Positions 1-12,689 of a DNA stretch of 64,000 bases are shown here, one piece after another. The notes below the pieces were generated by a model that ran no database searches, was not told the origin of the DNA, and was given only the letters and a program-made list of their open reading frames with translations. A program made the translations under genes and the position numbers. The stretch lies in the NCBI GenBank assembly GCA_973895155.1, contig OZ316893.1, positions 25,544,001 through 25,608,000 of the forward strand, in the 5' to 3' direction. Each line of letters begins with the position of its first letter. The stretch's first letter is position 1. Origin of the DNA: Marsupella aquatica. Taxonomy: Eukaryota; Marchantiophyta.

Positions 1-904
1 ATGGCTCGTGTATGATCTCTAGTGTTAAGAAGTACTCACATTGGTGCTAGATTGACTCCCACTCCGAAGATATTTCCTGGAAGTCATATATACAGTTTAA
101 CAGGCCGAATGATCAGGCAAACATAAAATTCAGATGGCAAAATGAGCAACCAATTCAAGTGCTCGATTAGAAATCTATATATCTCTAAAGATTCTATAAT
201 TGTGAGATGGATATATTTTCCTAGTAACTACATCAAATCTAGACAGACTGAGGCTGAATTTCAGAATTGGACAAGGTGAAGGATGCATCAAATACACTGG
301 ATCATTCGAGTAACACACGATTTGAATTCAGCATGCATTCCACTGTAATCATGAATGAAATGGGTGCTCCAGCTGGATACACATGTCTAGTAAACCCAAA
401 ATGCTAGTTGAAACGAAAAGTTTCGATTGAGATAGCTATGCCCAAAAATGATGGTAAGTATGACCTTTCTTGAAGCAAAATCCTTGAAAACTTCGGTTCC
501 AAGCTAGCTACTAGGGGGTCGTTTTATGCGTACCTATAATTCCGAAGACGAGCTTGATAATGTGCGGATCCATTGCTGCGGCTGCCTGGCCTTCGTGTCT
601 GGTAGCTAGCTGGACTAGACAGAAAAATTCAATTCAAGTGCTACCAAGCAGATCGTATATCAAGCACTTCAAGCACGAAGCGCTGTAAGGTGGAGGCCGT
701 TGCAACTCATCAGAGCTAGTGTAAGATCAGATACCCCGTGAACCGGAGCAACTGCCTGAGTGGATCAAATTCCTTCTCTGACTGACAATTGGCCAAGTCA
801 GACTAGTGCATGTGATCCGTGTACAGGTACATGCATGCGATCCTAGAGGATCTCTGTAGCTCCCCGATACAGTTACTTATAATTAAGCAGCGTTCCCGTC
901 CACA

Positions 905-1080
905 ACGAATCTCTCGCGGGCTCGCTCGTTGGATATATGATCTCTACGTGGGTCTCAGGTGAATGACGACCAACTAACGCCCCAGCTGAGAACGAATCTC
1001 TCGTCGGATCTCTCGTTGCATCTAGCTCAATCTACGTGGGTCTTAATTAGGTGAATCTCGAGGTGAATGCGTCGACCCAC
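905..1080. repeat. Degenerate tandem duplication, about 87 bp
   Basis: The segment AACGAATCTCTCG occurs at about 905 and again at about 992. In both copies it is followed by a CTCGTTG-type segment, then CTACGTGGGTCT, then a GGTGAAT segment. The copies differ by several substitutions and small indels, so the duplication is not recent. No coding or RNA role is visible. Confidence 0.6.
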
Positions 1081-4000
1081 TATTTCTTGCAGAAGTTTTG
1101 TGCCTGGAAAAGCTCTTGGGCTTCTTGGTCGACCCACTCACTCGATCTGCAACATTAGTTTACATCTGTTTTGGTTATATACCATGAGAGGCGAACGGGG
1201 CAGCGTGTTGGATTTTTCGTCCGAATCAGACTGCTTCTGTTCGGCTCGCACGGACTGTCCATCATCATTAGAATGTAAATTTCCTACGTTAATTTTGAGC
1301 ATGACTGCCTGAGGAGACATTCAAGACTCGTGCAGGCATAACCAAAGCTTGATTCGTTTGGGAAAATGACACTAGACCTTCTGCGAAAAGGACACAGGAC
1401 CTAGGAAAAGTAACGAGTCACCGCTTTCTGAGAGAATGACATAGGACCGAAAATATCATGACAATATTTGTCTGAGGGGTAGAATTAACTAGGAAAATGA
1501 CACTACATTACACTCGCCTCTAAGCAATATTAATATATGTAACCTTGCCGGATCCAAAGTCCTAATTAGACATGACATTAAGGACGTTCACTTATGTAAA
1601 GTCACCAGATTAAGGACTTAGACAAACGACATAAACCTGCCAAAGCTCTCAATAATATTCAGAGTTTTGGATACTTCGTCTAGAGTAACGCCATTTCTGA
1701 AAAACTTATTACCTTGGTATATAGACCGTCATCTAAATTAAGGCCAGAAGCAGCGATTCATGGGATTTGAGCATGGAAAGCAGAATCACAAGATTAGGGA
1801 CATATTACTACTTAAGAACAGGTACAGACTGCGAAGCTCATACGGTTCAAAGATTTGGATACACTCAGCGCCGCGTACGCGAGACTGGTGTAGAGCTAGT
1901 GTCCTCAATTAATTACGACAGCGTCGACAAACAAATGATTCTGACATCGACCCACATCTCATAGGTTCGGTAATCTGTCAAGCAGTGATCCATCATCGAA
2001 CAGTCATCCCTTGAGAAGGACGTCCCTGGGGACATTAGAGGCTGGATTTGCTGAATCCAGCAGTGATCGAGGTAACGCTTTCGGTCATCAATTGGGCTCT
2101 CTTGAATGCTCCTTCATGAACGGCGGGGTATTCCTGGCTTTGTTATAAGTAAAGTGCCGGATTTCACGGAGAAAATGGGACAGTGAAAATTGAAATTTCC
2201 CAAGTCCCCACCCTAGCTTTCGCATCTACACGCCCGGAGGGATTCCATGTATTGACAGCCAGGCCAATTGCAACCGAACCAGGTCGATCTTAGAGAGCCT
2301 CAATCAGTTAATGCTTGGCATTTTTCGAGTCATTTCGGAGCTAGAATCTCGATCGCGTGTCTCACCGTCTAGCTCAGTGAGTTGGCGTTGTCGATCGGAG
2401 GCATTTCTTCGTTGGCAATGCCCTTCCACCACCGCCACCTCCTGCCGCCGCCTCCCTCCCGTCACAAGCTCCCCTCCCGCCCAAAGCAGTCACGCTCTTG
2501 TTGGGAAACGCCAACCCACCACTGAAGTACTTGATACCGTGTAGAGATGGACGCAGATTGAAGGATGTCCATCAGAGATCAATTCAACGTACAGGACTTC
2601 AATTGCCTTGCAGAACTTGGACACTACGGGCTATTGGAAACGGAAGAGTCCAATTCAAGGGCTGCTGTTAAGCTGATGGGGCGAGCAATGTCGAGCTTCC
2701 ATCAGCTACAGGTCGACTGCAAGCTGATGATTGGAAATTACAGCAGCTGTGAATAAATTCAGGCCCCGAACTTGAATGTTGATGTGATCCAGCTCTTAAT
2801 TCGTCCCACCGATGTCACACCCAGTCGGGCACCCAGTACAATCTCGAGACGCAGACCTGAGCTCGTATACTAGTAAATTCTGCAGCTGTGATCACTCACA
2901 ACGCAAAAGCGTCGGCCTTCTCCACTGAGTAGGTTAATCATTGATCGTTCACCAGTCCTCGAGTAGGTAATACCAAGTTAGATATATTGCATGTCTGAGG
3001 GTGGCTGGGATTTAAATAAACCTGTTTTTACTAGCATACCTATGAATCCCCAAAACTGGTGTGCATTACTAACCTGCCCCCAAAACTGCCCAAAAGTACT
3101 TTTAATTATCAGGTTGCCCCCATCTATGATATGGGTTGGTCTAACTCCTAAACTAACTCAATATGACGCACGGTTGGTTTAGGGACACATAGAGGCTTGT
3201 GATTCACCCGCTGGTGCCAAGCTCCTTCAACCATAGTCTCACCTTGACCATGCTAGATTCCCACAAATAACACTCACCTGAACCAAGGTGTTAACTATCT
3301 ACAAGCAAAAACTATCGCATGCTTGTCCCCCTCATTAATTTCCCCCCACTTTTACTCCTGTGAGCCGGCACTTACATTGGTACATTTTCTTAACTATTAG
3401 AAACCATCATTCCTTCAATTCATACCTGGTGTTTAATTAGGGTCTGCTAAAAATATGGCAGTTCAGCAAAAGAAATACATTTGCTGGGAACCGCCCCCCC
3501 CAGGGTATCCCCAAGGTCAGGCATTGCCCCCCGCCAAAGAGGGGATGGGTTGGGATGGGTTATCTGGTGTGAACCCAATAAGTGAATATTGAAGAAACTA
3601 AGTTTGGGAGGAGACTGTCCAATAACACAAAGATTTAAATTTGAGAATCTTGCCTAGCCAGGAGGTTAAGGCCCATAACCTTGAGACCCTTCCATGTATT
3701 CGACGGAGAAAGGTATCATGTTTGCTTTGCCGCTGCCAAGGAGCTCGATGAAAAAGGGAGAATATTCAAAGGAGAGTTTAGGGTCAGAGGCCTAGTATTG
3801 CGTAGCCCTTGAGCATCCTAGAATGGCATTCCCATACTTTCTTTCCTTATCTGAACATATGTTTCTTCTTATTTACATCCCAAATTCACATAATCTATGT
3901 ATAAATAGCTCAATCAACGCCCAGGCCTTGCATTGCAGAGTATAATTGGTAATGGTAAGTGATTTCTATAGTGTATGTAATTATAGCCAATGCCCTTGCA

Positions 4001-4332
4001 CTCCAGAATAAAATTGGCAATAGTAAATGATGTTGAGGGGAAGTGTTGTCCAAGGTAAATGATATGCCCAAGCAATTGGACACTAAGGTAAATCAACAAG
4101 TTTGCTTGACAATAATTGGATTTAGGTGAGTGTGCAAGTAATGGGCACAGGACAGGTGCACAATAGGGCAGGTCAAAGTACTCCCATAACCTAAGTGTTA
4201 CAACTTTTATTTTCTGGACTTACCACCCTTATGGGGTACTTATTTCGGTAGCCCATAGCAAATCTGTCCTGGTAGTAAGAACTTTTTATGTCCTGAGTTG
4301 TAAGTCATAAGTCAGTTACAGCTCCCTAATGG

Positions 4333-4436
4333 GCACCTTTAGGACAACAGCTGGGTGAACCAAAATATCATATTGATCAAACTGCACCTTTAGGACAACA
4401 GCAGGGTGAACCAAAATATCATATTGATCAAACTGC
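4333..4436. repeat. Recent 51-bp tandem duplication
   Basis: A 51-bp unit starting GCACCTTTAGGACAACAGC at 4333 is repeated directly at 4384. I see a single mismatch (CTGGG against CAGGG), so the duplication is young compared with the other arrays in this part of the window. The unit length is a multiple of three, but no open frame of interest covers it. Confidence 0.85.
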
Positions 4437-4764
4437 CAGAGAGAGGCTGGAAGCCAGAATACACGCATAAACAGACCATGAGCTATAAGATACATAATTA
4501 GATATCTAATTTTCTATCATTAGGTCAAACTTATGCTTCTAGAGATCCCATTATATGAGCTCAAATCAAAAAATTATTTCTTAGCGTCTGTCTAGGAAAC
4601 CTAGCCAAGGAAATATTTTTGGACTCCCTGTACTTCCTGTACAATTTTTGTGGATCGAAGGTCCCATCAAAGTCCTTCATCCAGTTTCATTTGTATTGCT
4701 GGAAGTTTGATCCACCACTCAAGATATGAGCATCCGCAACCTACTTTTGATTCTGTTACAAGTT

Positions 4765-4822
4765 CAATCATTTTGTGAGTTTGTGGTGTGCGGCAATCAT
4801 TTTGTGGGTTTGTGGTGTGCGG
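4765..4822. repeat. 29-bp tandem duplication
   Basis: A unit beginning CAATCATTTTGTG at 4765 is repeated at 4794 with one difference (GAGTTTG against GGGTTTG). Both copies end GTGGTGTGCGG. It lies in otherwise featureless intergenic DNA. Confidence 0.8.
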
Positions 4823-6004
4823 TTTGCGGTCAAATGCGTTCAATGCAGTTTGGTGTTCTGACGATGGCCCTGTCACCGTGAGTCGCACTTATTTCTGGTG
4901 CATCCACCACGAGACATTATTCGCCGAAACCAAATAGCATCATTCTCCACGAAGAGAGTAGAGGTGATGGATCCATACCTGAAGAAAATCCCACTCCTGG
5001 ATTAACTGTGGTCTAAGCTTTATGTCTCGCATCTCCTACGTTGTAGACTGAGAATCAATTAGGCCTCGAGGATTCTTGTTCACAAGAAAACCTATGAAAT
5101 TGAGAGATCATCTACATCGAGATAGGTAGCCTAGGTTTCTGAAATAGAAGACCTCATTCGTCCCAGGCAATGCAAGTGATTTACTTAGGCAGTTTAATCG
5201 ATCCCGGGGTCTCAGACCACCCACCGTACTCACTATCTATTCCATTCTTAGTAAGGAATGATTGACCTTCACCGTACTTACAGTTTTAATTATTTAATTA
5301 TAAATGAATGATCGACACTTATATAGAAGCGCTCATGGAACACTTACTTAGGCTTGCTAGTTTTGGGTCGTCTGTTCGACACTCTGACGTTTCAATTTAA
5401 GAGGGCCCATGGGATGGAATGCGAAATATAAATATCACAAGGTTAGTGTAAGGACTTATGTGGTCTTTCTTCTACTGTCGTAGGATATTTTGGTACGACA
5501 ACACTCAACATCCTGGGCAGTATTTGCATTTTCTTCGGACTTGGAAAAAGCTTTAAACAAAGTCAGTTGCAAAGAATATATATATATCCATATTAAGGTT
5601 CTTCGCAAATTACGAAGAAATGCGAATGAAGTTCAGCCACATCAAAATTGTTAGAGAAAATATGTGAATTAAAGAGATAATCATGTAGAGCTAAGAGGTT
5701 TCATTTCAATACTCCAGAGCAAATCTTTGAGTACTAAGTTAGTACGGAGAGCTAACTTGAGACGCAAGGTTCATGAGCTTTTCGTACCGTGCCTCTAAGC
5801 TGAATTGTTTTATGATAGTTGACCACTTTTCTTGCTATAACATTGACTCGAAGTGAATAGTGAGTAGTCGGTAGGCGAAGTACTTCTCGCTATATGAGCT
5901 GACTCCACGTACAGAGCCTGTCTGAACTGGAGTATCTGCTTTTGGAATAAACTGAATAATTTTGATTGATCGATTTCCGTAGAGTCATTGTTACCTGCTT
6001 CCAA

Positions 6005-6945
6005 AGTTAGGCGGTCTCTGTCGGAATTGGAATGTACGCGCTCCCGTACACGCTTTGATTGAATGGGTTGTCTGCTTTTAGAATAGACTATGTACGTAGT
6101 TTCCAGTTCCTGTGAGCTCCGATGATTGACTTGTCATTGTCGTGCTTCCCTGGTCGTATGGTTTCTTTCTGAATTGGAGCATGATTGTGCTTAAATTTTG
6201 TGGTCTCCTTTTGCAACAGACTGCATGGTTAACTTCCCCATCCGATGAGCTGGGATCTTTGGCTGGCATGCATTGTCTCGGATGTCTCTTTCTGAATTGG
6301 ACTATTTGCTTTTGTTTGGGTGGTCTCCATTAGGAATAGACCACATGGTTTCCATCTCCCGTGAGCCCGGATATCTAGCTTCCATGGTCGGATGGTCTCT
6401 TTCTGAACGGGAGTGCGCTTTCCGTGTCCGACCGAGCTGTGTAGGCTTAACATTGGCTCCTGTGGCTTACATCCAAAGGTGGACTGTCTCTGAATCAGAC
6501 TCTTGGCTGGTGTTCATGACGGATTTCAGATCTTGACTTGCCAGATCTTGCTTCCAATGGTGGGATGATATCTTTGTGTGCATGTTTGTGCTTTCGATGT
6601 CCGAGTTCTATGGAGGCTTGACAATAGCAACTACAGCTTGCATCCAATTAATGTGGGCTCCCTCTGAATCAGACTCCTGGTTCATGACGCATACATCTTG
6701 ACTTCCCAGGTCTTGCTTCCAAACCAGGAACATACTCTAGTGAGCGCTTTACCCCCGAGTCTGCAACAAGTTCATCATAATCTTAACGACCAGCGGGGGA
6801 AAAATCATGTGGAGAGAGGAGAAGACAAGGACAGGAGGTGATGAATTGTGCAAACGTGGGTAAGTTTCGAACAAGATCAGCATATTCTGAAAGAGAGAGA
6901 TCATGCAAAGAAACATATAGACAAGGACAATAGGTGACGAATTGG
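6005..6945. repeat. Degenerate tandem repeat block
   Basis: The motif TCTCTTTCTGAATTGGA and variants recur at about 6012, 6166, 6288 and 6398. They are separated by related stretches containing GGTCTCC, AATAGAC and CCCGTGAGC. A second pair (CTCTGAATCAGACTC, about 6488 and 6668) and a third pair (GACAAGGACA followed by GGTGA.GAATTG, about 6824 and 6921) follow. Units are roughly 110-180 bp and strongly diverged. I see no coding capacity that follows the periodicity. Confidence 0.5.
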
Positions 6946-7689
6946 GTCAATTGGCGGCCAATCCCGTTGACGTTTCAAATCCCCGGCCAGATCGATCCAT
7001 AGCCTTCTGACATGGCCTGCTATCCCAAAGGCCTCACGGTTTCCGAACGACAGTACATGAGCGAATGATCTAACACCAAAGCCGGATGCGGGAATAAGCC
7101 CATATTTCAAGGATGCGACCAAAACTAGTCGTGTTGACTAACATTGCCTTGAAAGACGGTACTCCTGTCCCTTTCATACGGACAAGTCCAGTACTGTATA
7201 CATTTTCATTCGTAACGATCAAGAGTCACAGGAGCACAATTATCCGATATTCGAAAGTCGTGAGTGGTTAATTAGGTGGAGAACGATAGTCTGATCCAGC
7301 TTCCAGCTCAGTCTACAGGATTTAGAGAGAATCTCGTTCCTTAAGTAGGACCTGAAGAACACTATTCTGCAAACAGTTCGTTGCCCGGATGGCATTAATT
7401 CACCTAAATAATGAAAGCTCAGGTAGTCATCTGAGAGTTTGATATGGTAACTAACTATGCAGTAATTAGAGATTCATGCCCACGGAGGAGTCTACTCTCA
7501 GTTATCTATATGTCACCGCTTTGTCATCTTTATAGGCAGTGTGAGCAGCACTCTGCCTTGTAATTAATATCAACAAGCTAGCAACGTACATATGCCTTCT
7601 ACATTGCTATCAATCCAAGTAGTAGTGAACAGAACGTACTCGATTCAATTCAAATTCGATGATCATTTCCGAGGTTCTATCTCGTCACC

Positions 7690-8115
7690 AGCATCTCCAA
7701 CGTACTGGCAAGATTCTTCCATATGCTCAAGGAGGATTCACGGATTATAAGTGTTTGTCAATTCTACGTACACTTTAGTCCAAATTCTGCATAATTTTAA
7801 TTTGGGCCCAAGTTGGAGATGAAGCATGCGAGATCCATCCCAATCTTCGCTGGAAAGATCCTTCCATTTGCTCCAGTAGGACTAACGGAATTAAAGTGTT
7901 TGGTAGGTCTACACTTTGTTCCGAACCCTGCCAGCAATTGGAGAATCGATCTATGAGAATTCTATGTCAATCTGTTCTGAAAAGATACTGCGATTTGCTC
8001 CAGGAGTATTAACGGGATTGAAGTGTTTGACAGGTCTACAATTCGGTCCAAACCCTGCCAATAGTTTTGGCCCAAGCTAGTTGGAGATTAGCCATGCCAG
8101 ATCCACGACAATCTG
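7690..8115. repeat. Three diverged tandem units of about 125 bp
   Basis: Each unit contains a tail like ATTTGCTCCAGTAGGA, then a GGAATTAAAGTGTTTG segment, then GGTCTACACTTTGTTCCGAA and a GGCCCAAG..TTGGAGAT segment. Copies lie at about 7700-7830, 7840-7940 and 7960-8100. They are clearly related but differ at many sites. The function is unknown. Confidence 0.55.
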
Positions 8116-9284
8116 TTAATAAGCAACGAGAATCCTTTGCCATCCTTAGTCGGGGCCTTAGTCATGATATTGAGCTCACGCAGACGTCAACTCAGGTCAA
8201 GCCGGTACACGTCTGTTCGATCGTGCGAAGCACTGCTATTGTCATGCGCCTTACCTGCAATGAGGAAGATGAATCCTCAAGGATCTTTCCAATACGTTGG
8301 AGACGTCGACAGGACAGCGGCAAGTAGTGATCATGCTCTCTGGCGAGTGAGGATAGTCAGTCGTCCGGAATGTTTACGAGAGGTGTAGGAGACGATGTAG
8401 CTGAGTCGGATGGTTGCGGATCTGCAATGAGTACCACGTCGTTGTAGATGCAGAAGTCTAGTACAAGTTCACGCATTCACCGCTTGTGAGGGCATGGCCT
8501 CCGTCAGGCAGATCCGTGGCCCTGCCACCCAGGCGACTAAAGCACCAAACAGGACCCCCCGCGTTGTTGAAGAGCTCTCGACCAGAATTACCCTCAATTC
8601 CTTGCCTGTCCATGATAGAACAGATGGATTGGCAGGTCCAAGAGTCCTACCATTTCGATCAGCCGCCAAGTACTGGTGACGATCGAGTAATTCGAGATGT
8701 ATCCGCTGAGTCATCGTTTGGGTAGGTGCCTCGCATATCCCTGATAGAACAGAGTTCTCGTGTAACGCTGTGAGGTACGCAGATCGCAGGTGACGGCTGG
8801 CTTATAGCTCTGTAGCATCTACGAACCGTTGAACGTCGGTGTAGAATCCGTAGATGCTCGTTCACATCAAAACGATTCCTACTAATTGATGACTCTCTCC
8901 ACTATCGATGTCATCGATGACTTACCTCTTAGAAATCAATGACTATCTCCGCATGAGCGAAGCATGACTCAAATTCTCCGTGCTTCCAAATTCCTCTCTC
9001 AGAAACTAGATTTGAATGGCATTCAAGAGCAATAACGAGGGGGCGAGGCTCATGGGAATGTAGGAGAACAAATTCCAGCTGGGGACTTGCACAAAATAGA
9101 TCAAGGTACAACTCATCATCCTGCTCGGCCCAATTCACCTTCGTTAAAGTGCAAAACGAAGAGCCTGGATAACAGGGGGGAGCTTGAGCAGATATCAAAC
9201 AGTTGGTGGCAAAAGTTGGCAGACAACATATATAACCGTAGAGATGGAACCTGACGTAGACGATGTGACAACCAACTTATTTAT

Positions 9285-9625
9285 CAAGAGAGAAAAAATG
9301 GTAGGAGCAGAAACGACTTCTGAAGTCGAAAAGTCGGAAACGTATGGAAGATTGAACGCCCACAGATGAAGAACCGAAACGATGAAAGGCTAAATGAGGT
9401 ATCTGAAAAACGAACAAAAATACTGGACTCGAAATAACGAGATGAGAAAACCGAAGAACACAGATGAAAAACACGAAAATATAATAAGATGAAAAGGAAT
9501 ACTCAAGTCGAAGTGAGGGAAAGGGACCACTGAAGACAAAGATTGAACGCTCACAGACGAGGCAGACGAAAGAGAACAGTCAAACTGATTGTAAGAGTGA
9601 AAGGTGAATGAAATGCTGAAAGACT
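9285..9625. repeat. Purine-rich degenerate repeat
   Basis: The plus strand is strongly biased to A and G, with recurring GAAAAC, GATGAA and ACCGAA words. The longer segment AGATTGAACGCYCACAGAYGA occurs at about 9350 and 9541, about 191 bp apart. Open frames on either strand here are low-complexity (serine- and phenylalanine-rich on the minus strand) and I do not regard them as genes. Confidence 0.5.
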
Positions 9626-10789
9626 GCATGAATCACTGTAAAAACCGAAACAAAATAATAACAAAAAAGTGCAAGCTTCGAAGAATAGGTCAATTGACTT
9701 GTGGACAGGGATTAGGGTTTAGGGTCAGTCTCTTCAATCGAGAATTAATTACTGCAATCTGATTTCTGCAAAAGAACTAGTAACAAAAATTGCCGACATG
9801 TTTGTGAACTATCGCCTCTTTGGTATCCTTGATTCTCTAGGTGGTGCCAACCTGGTCAAATGTGCCCCTGATTCTCTTGGTACCTGCTAACCTGGTCACC
9901 GTCGACGGACTGTGGACAAGCCACTTTCAACTGGTGTCGAAAACGCAAATGATAATCCTTTGCCCTGAAAATCACTTGAAGTTCCTTTTAGTCTTAGAAG
10001 GAATCTTTCGTTCGTTTAGAAACAACTCACATTCAGAAGAAAACACATCCCCGAACACATCTCTTGGTCCCCAACCCAGAGTAAGCCTTTCTAGTACCCC
10101 AACCGAAACCTTCACATTGTCTAACGTTTCAGCCCACTCACTTTCCCTTCGAGCCAATGGGGAAGGGAGTGGATTGAAATGTGATGACCCATTTAATGGG
10201 TTGGTAAGAATCTTACGTGCAGGCCGGCATATTTCGTGAGTCGGCAAGTGAAAACTTGGAACAGGTTAACGAGATGGATGACAATTGTGACCGTATTAGG
10301 AGCGAAGTTGAGAACGATATCAGGAGATTTTGTGAGTAAAAGCCAAGAGACTGATCGTCTCACGACAATGTAAAACCGAGACTTGTAATTTGTGTCGAGT
10401 GGAGGACTCTATACATTCATGTCTGTCCGGCCCCATGGACTATTTTTCGGACAGATGTTCTCCATTGAAAGTTGGGAAGCTTTGACCTAGAGACCGACAC
10501 TTAATTTTCTAGCAGTCGCCCCAAAACTTCCACAACAACTTCTCAAAATATCCGATTTACAAATTGCAATCTGGGTCGCAGTGTGACGGTTATAACCTCA
10601 CGACAAAAGTCGGTCACACCGATTTTCGAATCTGTCCTGACTAAACAGCGGTGGATAAAATCAACTCCCACCTCAACATGGTTTATTCACAAAAAGCACA
10701 TCCTATTATATAACAGCTGGTGGAAGCATCTCCACAATTGGTTCTCAACCCATTCAAAAATTGAAGTGGCAGGATATGTCCCACACTTA

Positions 10790-11509
10790 CTACAAGGGTA
10801 GCATGAGTATAGGACATGGAACAAATTCCCCAAGGAGGTTCCCATCCACATGCTTATGATGAATTGCTTCCATACTCATGATCACTAAATCCAGGCCCAT
10901 ATCGTCCGCCATCTCACCTATGACAGCTGCGGGCTTCTGCCCCTCGCCCATCCTCTCCACCAGTGTGTACTCTTCACAACCTCCTTCAGAGAGATGCCAA
11001 CGAATGGTGTTCAGCTGTAACTCATGCTTCTCTTTAGCTTCCTTACTGTCGTCCCTTGCTCCCTCGTCCTTAGAGCTCTGGTGGTGATCAATTACAACAA
11101 CAGTAACATCTGCCCCATACTGTCTTGCCAACGCTGTGGTGGTGGCCACCGTCTGCCGTGTCGATTCGCTCAGGTAGGGATTCCGATCGATGATTGGCAG
11201 CAGAACATGCTTGAAAGCCATTGCTGTCCCGAGCTTAGGGTTTATGGTCGCCTCACTTGATGATGGAGACGAAGGGGACGCAGAGGAAGCAGAAGCCCTT
11301 ACTGATGGCACACTTACTGATCGATGTGCTGCAGCCAACACTCCGTATTCCAAAAGAGGACCAGGAGAAAGGCGAATTGCCTTCTTCAGAGACCTGCTTC
11401 TTGCCACCGGATCATGAAGACTGCATACGGAAGACGAACTCCAGGCCAACCTCTCAGATTGTGTCACCCACAAACTCCCACCCACTTGAAATCGCTGTGC
11501 CACAGCCAT
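10790..11509 (-). CDS. USP-like (HUP superfamily) protein, probably plastid-targeted
   Basis: This is a 239-aa single-exon frame. The start chosen is the ATG at 11509 (MAVAQRFQVGG); the frame is open further upstream but has no earlier ATG. Residues 1 to about 93 are rich in Ser, Ala and Arg and poor in acidic residues, like a chloroplast transit peptide. The mature part begins at about residue 96 with FKHVLLPIIDRNPYLSE. It continues with an ALARQYGADVTVVVID strand, a RWHLSEGG segment, and a C-terminal LDLVIMSMEAIHHKHVDGN segment ending PCPILMLPL. This layout matches plant adenine-nucleotide alpha-hydrolase-like universal stress proteins annotated as chloroplastic. Biochemical activity in this subgroup is not established, and I see no canonical ATP-binding G-2x-G-9x-G[ST] motif. 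Membership of the superfamily is fairly secure; localisation is inferred from composition. Confidence 0.8.
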   Translation of the reverse strand: MAVAQRFQVGGSLWVTQSERLAWSSSSVCSLHDPVARSRSLKKAIRLSPGPLLEYGVLAAAHRSVSVPSVRASASSASPSSPSSSEATINPKLGTAMAFKHVLLPIIDRNPYLSESTRQTVATTTALARQYGADVTVVVIDHHQSSKDEGARDDSKEAKEKHELQLNTIRWHLSEGGCEEYTLVERMGEGQKPAAVIGEMADDMGLDLVIMSMEAIHHKHVDGNLLGEFVPCPILMLPL

Positions 11510-11889
11510 CCCAGCTCTCGTTGATCTCTCTGATTCGCTTCCTAGTTTCGGATATCTCTTCCTTCTCTTACTAAAACAACAACAGAGGAATGCGAATTGA
11601 CTGAGGTCAGCAATGGGTCGAATACATTCGATTGAGGTCGGCAATTGATTGATTGATTCCTGTTAAGAACTATTGGAGCTGATGAGGATGCAATTTGCAG
11701 GAGGAGAAAGGCGAGAACAGTGAAATGCCAGGAACGAGGATGAGGCTGGCTGACTGTCTGGAATTGTAACGGGGGTTTGTGCACGCGAGGACAGACATGC
11801 AAGACTAACTTGTCCGACGCTGCCAGAAGAATCCGGTGGGCCTAATCCACATGACATGGCGACACAGTCATCACAACAGGTACTGTACT

Positions 11890-12640
11890 CAAAGGTGGTG
11901 CTAACATCAGCTCCCAGTCTATTTATTTTAATTAATGTTGGGCCAGTGGTGAGAGGTGGTGCTAAAATCAGCTCCCAGTCTGCTTTTTTTTAGTGGTGGG
12001 CCAGTGGTCAGAGGTGGTGCGACCTCTCAGTCTGGGGTGTACTGGTGGGGATACTGGTTATTCCTCAGCCCTGGCTCGTTGTCGAGCCCTGGTTTAACTC
12101 TCTCTCCTTCCTGGTCTGGGTTCCTGATGGCAGCCTTGGTTTAACCCTCTCTCCTTCCTGGTCTGGGTTTCTGTAGGATTCCTGGGTATTGTCCACTTGT
12201 GGCTGCCCTGTAGAATTATATGCTTGGGAGTACATCCTCTCTAGTGTGTTGGATGGGTCTCCTTTCAGTTGCCAGGCAAACATAAGATAAGCTCCCAGTC
12301 TGCCAGTGCTGAAACTAAGGTGGTGCTAAGATCAGCTCCCAGTCTGGGGTGTAGTGGTGGGAGTACTGGCTACTACTCAATTCCCGGCTGTTCGCTTTGG
12401 GCCCGGGTTTAACCCTCTCACCCTCCTGATGTGGGTCCCTGTCAGATCCCTGGGTGTCGTCCCCTTGTGGTTTGCCCTACAGATTTGCATGCTCCAGAGT
12501 CCCGGTCCAGTAGGTCATCTATCCACTCTTGGATGGGTCTGCTTTGGGTTGGAAGACAGATCAGCTCCCAATCTGGGGCTTTTTCAGTGTTGGGCCAGTG
12601 CTGAAAGGTGGTGGTAAGACAGCTCCTAGTCTGGGTTTAT
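11890..12640. repeat. GGTGGTGCTAA/CAGCTCCCAGTCTG repeat cluster
   Basis: A segment of about 30 bp, AGGTGGTGCTAA followed by ATCAGCTCCCAGTCTG, occurs near 11892, 11954, 12014 (truncated), 12321 and 12606 (diverged). Two of these run into a longer related block: GGGGTGTA.TGGTGGG..TACTGG, a TTTAACYCTCTC segment and a CCTGGGT.TYGTCC segment. A third relative of that longer block is at 14850-15010, outside this cluster. The copies are imperfect and in the same orientation, which suggests local serial duplication of an old element. Confidence 0.6.
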
Positions 12641-12689
12641 TTTAATGTTCACTTGGCCATGTAAGGTAAGATCATGTCTAACCCTTACA

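Larger units (their letters stand above)
1..10789. other. Gene-poor 5' region, no recognisable gene
   Basis: I read both strands and found no open frame longer than about 130 codons and none resembling a known family. Stops are frequent in all frames. The stretch contains several short or degenerate tandem duplications, listed separately, at 0.9, 4.3, 4.8, 6.0-6.9, 7.7-8.1 and 9.3-9.6 kb. Between them I see unique AT-balanced sequence without structure I can name. Small non-coding RNA genes or short exons could be missed by eye. Confidence 0.6.

Noticed and set aside
9841-10239. 132-codon plus-strand frame
   Set aside because: Its composition is unremarkable, there is no family resemblance, and a 91-codon minus-strand frame overlaps it. 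I could not support a gene.
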